The notes under the pieces are model-generated. The model saw nothing but the letters and a program-made list of their open reading frames with translations. It did no database searches and had not been told where the DNA came from. Position numbers and translations under genes: made by a program. From an uncultured Ruminococcus sp. (GTDB taxonomy: Bacteria > Bacillota > Clostridia > Oscillospirales > Acutalibacteraceae), in contig CALYBP010000013.1 of assembly GCA_944415425.1 (NCBI GenBank), forward strand, positions 1 to 40,337: a stretch of DNA of 40,337 nt, read 5' to 3'. Shown piece after piece: positions 24,448-33,100 of the stretch. Numbering within the stretch: the stretch's first letter is position 1; the number at the start of each line of letters is the position of its first letter.

Positions 24448-25411
24448 AAAAATCACGCAACCTTTCTCTCATTGTATCTGCGTCGGTTTTGGTTCTCAAA
24501 CCGCTTGCAATTATGTGGATTACCCTTTTTTCGTTTTCACATCCCAGGTAATATCCCAAAATCGGCTGAGCACCCTCGCTTGAGCGTTTGCAGTTTTCCT
24601 TTGCAATATTGATCAGCTTGTTGTCAACAAATCGTTCAAATGCCGACGGAGATTTTTTGTATTCGTCAATCGCATTTTTGCATCCGTATTCGCTGTACTT
24701 TGAAAGCTCATCAACAAGCGAATCATTGCCTTTTAATGCGGCGGAAATTACAGAGCTTTTTCTGAAATCGTCAACATCGCACAGAGCTTTCAGAAGATAA
24801 TCCATACTTGTGCCCGTGCGTGAGCTGCGAAGCGCGATTTTAATATTGCTGTAAAAAACATATGTCTTAAAATATTCTCTTAAAAAATGTGAATCCGATT
24901 TTTCCGCCGATTCCAGCATTTTTTCCATAACTGCCTTGTCAATGACGGCGTCGCTTATTCTTGCATCACCCGTGTGTGCAAGAAGCTCGTACGCTTTGTC
25001 GGCGGCGTCTGACAGCCACTCGGGCAGTAAAGAGAATTTTCTTTTTTCAACTGCCTCTTTGAGCGCTTCATCGCTTATTGTGCAGGGAGTCAAAATAAGC
25101 TCTTTGTAATCCGTATCGGACATTATCCCTTTCAGCACAACCTTTAAATTATGAACATCGTTCTGATAAAAAAACGGAGCAAAAATATTAAAGTCTGGAG
25201 CAATGCTTTTTAAATATTCCCACATAGCTTTTGTGTGACTGTCAAGAATTTCGTCCACGGTTTTGCCGTCGCCGTATCCTTTGTCGGATAAAAGCTCTGC
25301 AAGCTCGTTTTCGCTTTTACAGCTGAGAAGTCTCTCAACATCGGCGCTTGAAAAGAGCGATACTTCCTTTGCCCTCACGGAGCCTATGGAAAATTCATAT
25401 GATAATGCCAT
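24440..25411 (-). CDS. ntpC: V-type ATPase subunit C (AC39/d-type)
   Basis: Socket that joins the central stalk to the proteolipid ring. The 323 residues are mostly helical with the N-terminal SIGSVRAKEVSLFS and several repeats typical of AC39 proteins. It lies in the family's usual operon place between E and F subunits, with 11 bases from ntpE and a small overlap with ntpG. Confidence 0.92.
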   Translation of the reverse strand: MALSYEFSIGSVRAKEVSLFSSADVERLLSCKSENELAELLSDKGYGDGKTVDEILDSHTKAMWEYLKSIAPDFNIFAPFFYQNDVHNLKVVLKGIMSDTDYKELILTPCTISDEALKEAVEKRKFSLLPEWLSDAADKAYELLAHTGDARISDAVIDKAVMEKMLESAEKSDSHFLREYFKTYVFYSNIKIALRSSRTGTSMDYLLKALCDVDDFRKSSVISAALKGNDSLVDELSKYSEYGCKNAIDEYKKSPSAFERFVDNKLINIAKENCKRSSEGAQPILGYYLGCENEKRVIHIIASGLRTKTDADTMRERLRDFYG

Positions 25412-25422
25412 TGAATTCCTCC

Positions 25423-26004
25423 TTACTCCGAAAACAACCCGCGGTTAATCAAATCCTCGAGTTCATCGCTTTTTTCGCTTATAAGTGCGGCAAAGTCCAT
25501 ATTTTCTTCAATGTCGCCGCTTTTGAGTATAAAGCCGCCCGAAATATCTGCCGCCGTTTTGCAAACGACTGCGTTTAATCCGGACTTTGAAAGCTTTTCT
25601 TCAAAATCAGACGGAAGCCGCGCAATATCCTTTGAATTTAAAAGTATCTCACCGTTATTACCGCCGAGTTTAGAAGCAAGTCTGTAAATTATTTCAAAAT
25701 ATTCCCCGTCATCAAGCCCCAAAAGATAATCAAGAAGCTTTGAAACGGTAATGTCGATTTCACAGCGTCTTTTTTTGAGCAGAGCGTTTCTGATTTCAAG
25801 CTCGGCTCTGCTTTTTGACGACGCGTTTATCTGTTTTACTTTCAGTTCGGCTTTTTTTGCAATCTCGAGGGCTGCTTTTTCAGCCTGCAATTTGCTTTCC
25901 GAAAAAATCTGCTCACAGACCTTTTCGGCGTCGGCGTCTATTTTTTTTATGCTTTCGTCGCAGTCTGACTTAATACGGTCAAGAATTACATCTCTGCCGC
26001 TCAT
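25423..26004 (-). CDS. ntpE: V-type ATPase subunit E (peripheral stalk)
   Basis: Stator component. At 193 residues it has a long charged N-terminal helix (about 1-95, rich in Ala, Glu and Lys) and a compact C-terminal domain (GGFILKSGDIEENMDFAALI). It should pair with the small NtpF protein encoded first in this operon. Confidence 0.9.
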   Translation of the reverse strand: MSGRDVILDRIKSDCDESIKKIDADAEKVCEQIFSESKLQAEKAALEIAKKAELKVKQINASSKSRAELEIRNALLKKRRCEIDITVSKLLDYLLGLDDGEYFEIIYRLASKLGGNNGEILLNSKDIARLPSDFEEKLSKSGLNAVVCKTAADISGGFILKSGDIEENMDFAALISEKSDELEDLINRGLFSE

Positions 26005-26031
26005 ACAGACCCCACCTTTCTTTAAAAATTA

Positions 26032-26505
26032 TCAGATCTCAAGTCCCGGCACCGAGATAACTACGAGAAGTGAAACAATGAAAGAAAGAAGAGCATAGAT
26101 TTCAACCAGCGTAACCGAAACCATTGCCTTTGAGAAGTTTTTATCGTCCTTGGCACTCATCGCAATACCCGAAACAGCCGCTCTGCCCTGCGCAAAGCCC
26201 GAAACCATACCGCCTATTCCGATAGCAAGAGAAGCGCCGAGGTATGCAAGACCCTGTCCCAAAGTAGGCATATCTCCTCCGAGAACACCGCAGTTTACAA
26301 GAATAAGAAATCCTACGATAAAGCCGTAAAGTCCCTGTGTACCGGGAAGAAGCGTAAGCACGAGCATTTTACCGAACTTTGACGAGTCCTCGGATAAAAC
26401 TCCCATAGAAGCCTGAGCGGCGCCGCCTACGCCCTTTGCCGAGCCGAAGCCCGCGAGTGCGGTTGCTATTGAAGCACCTACAAGTGCAAAAAACATTCCA
26501 TTCAT
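26032..26505 (-). CDS. ntpK: V-type ATPase proteolipid subunit K (predicted Na+-binding)
   Basis: Forms the membrane rotor ring. The 157 residues contain four membrane helices from a duplicated hairpin. The second hairpin carries the ion carboxylate Glu135 in VTLVEIYALL. Thr56-Gln57 in LLPGTQGLYG, Gln106 in FAQGR and Leu53 occupy the places of the residues that bind Na+ in the E. hirae NtpK ring. This suggests a Na+ rather than H+ pump (inference). Its start overlaps the ntpI stop by four bases (ATGA). Confidence 0.95.
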   Translation of the reverse strand: MNGMFFALVGASIATALAGFGSAKGVGGAAQASMGVLSEDSSKFGKMLVLTLLPGTQGLYGFIVGFLILVNCGVLGGDMPTLGQGLAYLGASLAIGIGGMVSGFAQGRAAVSGIAMSAKDDKNFSKAMVSVTLVEIYALLSFIVSLLVVISVPGLEI

Positions 26506-28487
26506 TTTAATTTGTCCTCCTGAATTTTAATATATTTGCTTTTTAACGAAAACGGTTCAAACTCCTGTCCGCCGCCCTCATAAAATTTACTGAACATTTC
26601 TACATACTGCAATCTCATTGTGTGAACATATGAGCCGAGCGCATTAAGACCGATGTTAATTGCGTGCCCTATAATGAGAATAACCACCATAATAATCGTG
26701 CCGACAACTCCCGTGCCGAACATCGTGGCAAGCATATTGAACACCTGTGCCATAACACCCGTTGTAAGCCCCAAAGCAAGAAGTCTTGAGTAGCTTAACA
26801 AATCGCTGATGTAGCTTGTTATGTCATAAAGAGAAGCAAGTCCTCCGATTACCTTGCCAAAGCCCTTTTTGTGCCTGCCCTGCGTCAGTACAAGACCCAA
26901 CGCACAAGCTATGGCAATTACCGCTCCCGCATAAAGCAGAACATTTGACATAAACATTCCCGCCGCAAGCACGGCGATTCCTATCAAGAGCAGCATCCAA
27001 AGTCCCGTATCAAAAAACGCTCCGCCGTAGTCCTTTTGTTTAAGGCATATATAGAATTTGCACCCCATACCGACCAATATGTGAACAAGACCGAAGGCTA
27101 TGGAAATAACCATAAGCGTTAAGGCGTCTTTCTGCGGGTCAATGGTAGGCCACGGAAGAAGCTGAGCCATTGTAATGTCAGCGCCTGTAAAATGGTTGTA
27201 CAAAACCGCGGGAGCATCGCCGAAAATACTTCCGAACACAAGCCCCCACAAAAATGTCGAGATACCGCAGTACTGAAACAGCTTTAAATTGTTTCTCATT
27301 TGCGTATCGGGCTTAAACACCTTTAGGACTACTCCTATTGCAACCGTCATCAAAAGTCCGTAACCTGCGTCGGAAAACATCATTCCGAAAAAGAAATAAA
27401 AGAAGAACGCAAGCAGCGGCGTCGGGTCAATATCAGCGTGAGACGGGGGAGAATACATATTTACAATGCCCTGTGCAGGCTGTGCAAATCTGTTGTTTTT
27501 GAGCTTTACGGGGGCGTCGTCATTTGCGTCTGCAAAATCAATGTGACAAACCGAAACCCTGCTGCAAAGTTTTTCAAGCTTTTGACAGTCCTCTTCGGGT
27601 ATATATCCGTAAATCACAAATGTGTGCTTTGAGTGTTCAAGCTCTCCTATAACACGGTACTTGTCCGCCCGTATTCTGAAATAATCCTGAGTATCGCAAA
27701 TATCGCCGCGCCTGTCTGCAAACGATAAAATTTCTTCCCGTGCTTTTTGAGTTTCCTCATAAAGCTGTTCTCTCTTTTTTATAAGACGCTCCGATTTTTC
27801 CTTGGGAGTGTGACTTGTAGGGCTCATGGGCTTTGCAAAGCCTATGTTTCTCAGCACATCCTCCGCCATGGTTTTTTGGCTTATGGGAGTAAATATTACC
27901 GCGCAGGTTATGCTTGGTTCCGAATGTTCTATTTCAAATTCAAACTCAAGTTTTGGATTTTGAGCGGCAATTTCCTGCGAAAGCGACTTTTCGTCGTAAT
28001 ATTTAGGAAAAGTACCGATAAACACCGCGGTGGATTTTGTATCTGCCGTATTAAGCGGAATGTCAAGATTTTGCCACACCTCAAGCTGTGCAAGAGAGGT
28101 GCCGATTCTTATCTGTTCGGCGGCATTGTCGGCGCATTTTTTGCTTAACTCCGTTATCCTTGAACATACGCTGATTACATCGCCAGCCTTTGAAGCAATA
28201 ACCCCGATTTCGTCGGGGTCGATTTCACGCCGCCCCGAAAACGAAGAAAACATACCCTTTTTTTCGGGAGCAATATCGTCAAGCACCTTGAGCGCCTGCT
28301 CTGTGAGAGCAACATTTCGCTCAAAAACCTGCGTCTGCGAGGTTAAATCAACTTTTGAAAAACCGTCGTCACATTTATCGTTTTTCTTAATTTGAACAAG
28401 AGAGCTGTCCTGCAAATGCTCGAGAAGCCGTTTTCGATCTTCCCTCAGGGCGATAATCCTAACGGTTTTCATTTTTAGTTTTGCCAA
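26502..28487 (-). CDS. ntpI: V-type ATPase subunit I (a-type membrane stator)
   Basis: Forms the ion half-channels facing the proteolipid ring and anchors the peripheral stalks. The 661 residues comprise a soluble N-terminal half (about 1-350) with two globular lobes linked by coiled coil, then about seven to eight membrane segments (360-640), starting at LLAFFFYFFFGMMFSDAGYGL. The start is TTG at 28487 with only a weak GGTGAT upstream; the N-terminus MAKLKMKTVRII fits relatives. It follows ntpF by 33 bases. Confidence 0.95.
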   Translation of the reverse strand: MAKLKMKTVRIIALREDRKRLLEHLQDSSLVQIKKNDKCDDGFSKVDLTSQTQVFERNVALTEQALKVLDDIAPEKKGMFSSFSGRREIDPDEIGVIASKAGDVISVCSRITELSKKCADNAAEQIRIGTSLAQLEVWQNLDIPLNTADTKSTAVFIGTFPKYYDEKSLSQEIAAQNPKLEFEFEIEHSEPSITCAVIFTPISQKTMAEDVLRNIGFAKPMSPTSHTPKEKSERLIKKREQLYEETQKAREEILSFADRRGDICDTQDYFRIRADKYRVIGELEHSKHTFVIYGYIPEEDCQKLEKLCSRVSVCHIDFADANDDAPVKLKNNRFAQPAQGIVNMYSPPSHADIDPTPLLAFFFYFFFGMMFSDAGYGLLMTVAIGVVLKVFKPDTQMRNNLKLFQYCGISTFLWGLVFGSIFGDAPAVLYNHFTGADITMAQLLPWPTIDPQKDALTLMVISIAFGLVHILVGMGCKFYICLKQKDYGGAFFDTGLWMLLLIGIAVLAAGMFMSNVLLYAGAVIAIACALGLVLTQGRHKKGFGKVIGGLASLYDITSYISDLLSYSRLLALGLTTGVMAQVFNMLATMFGTGVVGTIIMVVILIIGHAINIGLNALGSYVHTMRLQYVEMFSKFYEGGGQEFEPFSLKSKYIKIQEDKLK

Positions 28488-28520
28488 TTTTATATCACCA
28501 CACTTTTGCGTTTGCTTTTA

Positions 28521-28832
28521 TCAGCCGATCAGAAAATCAACTGCGTTTTTAATAACTTTTGTGCGATTTTTTTCTGCTGTCTGAGAAATTCGAGAGCATT
28601 TTTCGTCTGCAAGTGCCGCTGCGGCTTTCAGCTCAATTGCCGCGTCCGAATTTGCTTTGTCAAAAGCCTTTTGGGCGTTATCCTGAGCATTCGCAACAGC
28701 AGCTTCAATCATTTTTTGAGCCTGTTTTTTTGCGTCGGTTATTTTCATGTCGGCTCTTGATTTTGCGTCCGATACACGAAGTTTGCACTCGTTTTCCGCT
28801 TCCAAAACAGCGTTGAGCATGTCCTTTGCCAT
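28521..28832 (-). CDS. ntpF: V-type ATPase subunit G/H-like peripheral stalk protein (NtpF)
   Basis: A 103-residue, almost entirely helical Ala/Lys/Glu-rich protein that should form a heterodimeric coiled coil with NtpE. Recognition rests on composition, length and being the first gene of an operon in the exact E. hirae order F-I-K-E-C-G-A-B-D. The E. hirae genes ntpH and ntpJ are absent. An AAGGAG site lies before the ATG. Confidence 0.85.
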   Translation of the reverse strand: MAKDMLNAVLEAENECKLRVSDAKSRADMKITDAKKQAQKMIEAAVANAQDNAQKAFDKANSDAAIELKAAAALADEKCSRISQTAEKNRTKVIKNAVDFLIG

Positions 28833-28938
28833 AATAATTCTCCTTGTTTATAAAAGGGTTTATATCAGAAAAATAAAATTCTTTTAAATCCGCATAAACT
28901 TACAAGTTTAAATTAATGTTTAATGTACTTTAATTACA

Positions 28939-28967
28939 AATATATCATACTAATAGTGAAAAATCAA
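28939..28967 (-). promoter_or_regulatory. Probable promoter of the V-ATPase operon
   Basis: On the minus strand TTGATT (28967-28962), 17 bases, then TATATT (28944-28939). It gives a leader of about 100 bases before ntpF. The rest of 28833-29226 is A/T-rich with no gene or RNA structure that I recognise. Confidence 0.6.
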
Positions 28968-29164
28968 TTATTATTTAACAAAACAGCCTGAATAATTGGT
29001 TAAATTATACCTTATATCACAAATAAACCTACAAATATTACATTGTTCTGCAAAATATTATCAGTAAAAGATAAAAATACGATATACTTACTAATCCACG
29101 TCGTAGTCGTATAAATATTATTTTATAATTTTTTCTTATAAATATTAAAAAAACGTATAATTTG

Positions 29165-29193
29165 TTGCAAATAAAATTTAATTTTGTTATCCT
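29165..29193 (+). promoter_or_regulatory. Candidate promoter of the ybaK/ebsC-like gene
   Basis: TTGCAA at 29165-29170, a 17-base spacer, TATCCT at 29188-29193; the gene starts 33 bases later. The -10 match is moderate. Confidence 0.4.
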
Positions 29194-29226
29194 ATTATTA
29201 ATTCATAAAAAGGCAGATGTTAAACT

Positions 29227-29706
29227 ATGGCAGAATTCAAGACAAATGTAATGAGGATACTTGATAAAGAGGGGATAGAGTATATCTCACACGAATATCC
29301 GCACGGCAAGGACGCCGTTGACGGCGTAAGCGTTGCAAAGCTGCTCGGTCAAAACCCCGACTTTGTTTTTAAAACACTTGTTACAAAGGGCGCCAAAGAT
29401 TATTATGTATTTGTAGTACCGGTAGCGTGTGAGCTTGATTTAAAAAAATGTGCAAAGAGCGTCGGAGAAAAGTCAGTGGAGATGATTCATGTAAAAGACA
29501 TCAACAAGGTTACGGGGTATGTGCGCGGAGGATGCTCTCCGATTGGCATGAAAAAGCACTACAAGACAACCTACCATATCACAGCTCAGTCAAATGAGAG
29601 GATTATCGTAAGTGCGGGCAAAATAGGCTATCAAATCGACCTAAAGCCGAGTGAGCTTGTACGGCTGACAAACGGTCAGTATGCCGACATAGTAAAATCC
29701 GTATAA
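29227..29706 (+). CDS. ybaK: Cys-tRNA(Pro)/Cys-tRNA(Cys) deacylase, YbaK/EbsC type
   Basis: Trans-editing enzyme that hydrolyses Cys wrongly attached to tRNA(Pro). The 159 residues are typical: FVFKTLVTKG with the conserved Lys, YYVFVVPVACELDLKK, then GYVRGGCSPIGMKK and the C-terminal IIVSAGKIGYQIDL. It is monocistronic, with its own promoter region and a strong terminator behind it. It could also be named ebsC; the exact tRNA preference is inferred from the family. Confidence 0.94.
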   Translation: MAEFKTNVMRILDKEGIEYISHEYPHGKDAVDGVSVAKLLGQNPDFVFKTLVTKGAKDYYVFVVPVACELDLKKCAKSVGEKSVEMIHVKDINKVTGYVRGGCSPIGMKKHYKTTYHITAQSNERIIVSAGKIGYQIDLKPSELVRLTNGQYADIVKSV

Positions 29707-29730
29707 AACAAAATATTTTCAGACAACAAG

Positions 29731-29761
29731 AAAAGCGAACGGAAAATACCGTTCGCTTTTT
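29731..29761. terminator. Bidirectional terminator after ybaK
   Basis: A 12-bp stem (29731-29742 with 29749-29760) with a six-base loop, A4 at one end and T5 at the other. It lies between the convergent ybaK and ybjQ-like genes. Confidence 0.92.
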
Positions 29762-29767
29762 GAATGT

Positions 29768-30079
29768 TTAAACAAATTTTACCGCAGTTCCGTACGCCAG
29801 AATCTCTGCCGCCTGCTGCATAATTGACGCAGTAGTGTACCTTACGCCCACAACGGCGTCAGCACCCATCGCCTGTGCCTGAGCAATCATTCGCTGTGTG
29901 GCAAGATCTCTTGCTTTTGTCATCATTTCGGTGTAGGCCTTCAGCTCGCCGCCTACCATGGTTTTAAAACTCTGCCCGATGTCGCTGAACATATTTTTGG
30001 ACTGAATTGTGTTACCCGTAACAAGTCCCAAAGTAGCACAGTTTCTTCCGGTAATCGTTTCTGTTGTTGCTAAAATCAT
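29768..30079 (-). CDS. YbjQ-family protein (UPF0145)
   Basis: A 103-residue protein matching the YbjQ fold: N-terminal TTETITGR, the centre GGELKAYTEMMTKARDLAT and the C-terminal MGADAVVGVRYTTASI. Members form pentameric rings; the function is unknown, though some annotations call it heavy-metal-binding. GGAGG precedes the ATG. It lies 48 bases downstream of the RND gene on the same strand and may be on its transcript. Confidence 0.92.
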   Translation of the reverse strand: MILATTETITGRNCATLGLVTGNTIQSKNMFSDIGQSFKTMVGGELKAYTEMMTKARDLATQRMIAQAQAMGADAVVGVRYTTASIMQQAAEILAYGTAVKFV

Positions 30080-30127
30080 ACTTTTGCCTCCTAACAGCTA
30101 TGATGAATTATTCTACAATATATTTTT

Positions 30128-33100
30128 CTATTCGTCAATAGGTGACAAATCACTTTCTTCCACGATTCTTGGATTCTTTTTGTTAAACGCATCATAAATT
30201 GCGGGAATTATATAAAGCGTCATAAAGGTTGCATAGGTAAGGCCGCCGATACATACTATCGCAAGCGGCTGCATCATCTCTGCTCCCGTTCCTATTCCCA
30301 AAGCCATAACAGACAAGCCGAGAATTGTTGTAAGAGCGGTTATTAAAATCGGCCTCATTCGTGTTTTTCCCGCTTCCACAATAGCCTCAACACGCTCTTT
30401 GCCCGCAGTTCTAAGCTGATTTATGCAGTCAATAAGGACTATACCGTTGTTTACTATAATTCCGCACAGCATAATAAATCCGACAAGCGAAACAACGCTT
30501 ACATCAAAGCCTGTAATAATAAGCGCGAGGAATCCTCCCGTAAACGCAAGGGGAATGGTAAACATAATAATAAACGGAGATTTAAGGCTCTGGAACTGCG
30601 CCACCATAATAAGATATATAAGCACAATTCCGAGCAAAAGCATCAGCATAAGCTGTGAGATTGACTCCATAGTGGATTCGTTGCTGCCGGTAAATTCTAT
30701 TGAGCATCCGTTTGGCAGATTATAATTTTCAAATAAATCCTGAGCCTTGTCTGAAACCTCGGTAAGGGTGTGACCCTCTTTGACGGTACCGCTTATTACA
30801 AGATAGCGTTTTTGATCCTGACGTGCAATAACATCAAGTGTTTCTGAATCTGAAATATCTGCCACCGAAGACAGGGAGGTAGTTTTGCTTTTTCCCTCAT
30901 TATCCGTATAGCTAATGCTTATTTCTCCTATCTTGTCATAAGAAATCTTTTGCGCTTCATCTCTAACTATTACAACGTTAATATCGCTGCCGCCGTCGCT
31001 TGTAAGTGTAGTAGATGTCTTTTCATCCGAAATTGCAGAAGCCACCTGTTGATATACCTGAGCAACCGTAAGTCCCTTTTGGGCAGCCTTTTGTTTGTCA
31101 ACGCTGACCTTTATTTCAGGCGAAGTAGCGCCTATTCCGTTGTCGACCGTTTCTATTCCGTCTACGCCCTCAAGTTTTTTTGCCATATCTTCGGCTGTTT
31201 TCTTTAACACATCAAGCTCATCTCCGTAGAGGGTGATCTGAACGCTTCCGTCTCCGAGCAAAGTTGTCATAGAGCCCGAAGAGCCTCCGCTTACGCTTAC
31301 CTCGCCGTCAACTTTTTCAAGGTCGGAACTCAGGCTTTTGCAGATTTCATCGCTGCTTTTTGTGTATTCGCTTTTAAGTACGCCGTAGGCGGTTACGGAA
31401 CCTGTTTCGGCAGATGAGTCCGAAGCGGAGAGTCCCATAAGCGATGTTGCGCCTCCCGTCATAACTCCTATCGTTTCAAACTGATCATATTTTCCGAGAA
31501 CTTCGTTTACCTGTTCTGCGGCGCTTATCGTTTCCTCCAAAGTGGCGTTATCGTCAAGCGTTACAGAAATTTGAATTTCCGTGCTGCTCATATCCGGCAT
31601 AAAGCTAAAGCCTCTTGCAAGCGCGCCGAATACGCTTGCAAACAAAAGCACAATTACCGCAGTAACAGAGATTACCTTGTGTCTTAATACAAAGCGCAGC
31701 GATTTTTCATATCCTTTTATAATTCTGCTGCTTTCGGGATCTTTTTGCGGCTTGATTTTTCGCAGCATTCTCTGACCCATAGCGGGAACAAGCGTAAGTG
31801 CGACAATCAGGCTTGCTATAAGCGAATACGCAATCGTAAGAGCCATATCAACAAAAATCTGCCTTGTAATTCCCTCTACAAAGACAATCGGCAGGAACAC
31901 GCAGATAGTCGTAAGAGTTGAAGATGTGATAGCGGCGGCAACCTGTTTTGCTCCGTAAAGAGAAGCCCTGATTGCGGAATACCCGAGTCCGCGCAGACGG
32001 TATATATTTTCAATTACAACAACCGAGTTGTCTACAAGCATTCCTACTCCGATTGCCAGTCCCGACATAGACAGCATATTCAAGGTTACATTGCTGAAAT
32101 ACATAAGCACCATAGCGAAAATAACGCTAATCGGTATCGAGCAGGCGACAATAGCCGTAGGTTTTATATCACGCAGGAATAAAAGAAGAATTATAATTGA
32201 TAATACAGCGCCCATCAAAAGATTTTGAAGAACGCTGTTTATTACAACAGCGATGTAGTCTCCCTGACTGTACAGCGTTGTAAAGTGAAGCCCCTTTGTT
32301 TCATTGCTCAGGCTGTCAAGCATTTCGTTTATGTTGTCGCAAACGGTAGATGTGGCTATATCGCTTTGCTTTGAAAAGCTCAATACAACGCCCTGATTTC
32401 CGTTGATTTTCGCGTAAATATCGTCTGAGTTATCGCTCATAAACACATCGGCAACATCTTTCAGCGTCACAACGCCTATTCCGTCTATCTTTGTATCGAA
32501 AAGGGCAAGGTCTTTCAGGCTTTGTTCGTTTTTTACTTTGTCGCCGACACGCACCATATATTTGTTGTTGTCGTCATCGGTAACATAGCCTGCGGGCATA
32601 GAAAAATTCTGCGCCGTCAAAATGCTTGACACGGTATCAAGCGTTACCGTATTGCTTGCGTCCGCCTTGTCTTTTGCCTCATCTTTTTGTTTTTTGAGGG
32701 TATCTATCGAAGTTTCCATTTCAGACTTTGCGGAATTAAGCTGGGTTATTGCCGAATTAACCTCGCTCTGTTTTGATGTAAGCGTTATAAGCGCAGAGGA
32801 CATCTTAAAATCAGAACTTGACTGTTGTTTTGAAATTGTCGCAAGCGCCGAGTCAACCGTTACGGATTTGTCATCAAGTCCGTTTATTGCAATGTCGAGC
32901 TGTGATATTCCGTCGTTAATCAAAGAAATTTTATCGCTTATTTGATTTAAAAATGAATCGAGGTTTGCCGTGTCCGTTCCAAACTGATTGAGAGTACCGT
33001 CAAGCTGTGTAATGGAACTGTCTACTGATAAAAGGGAGTCATCTGCTGATTTAATAGCAGACGGCAAATCTTCTTTTGCAATGTTGTAAGACTGCAATTT

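Noticed and set aside
29060..29125. ATACGA...TCGTAT short inverted repeat in the region before ybaK
   Set aside because: Only 6 bases per arm with a long loop in A/T-rich sequence; likely chance.
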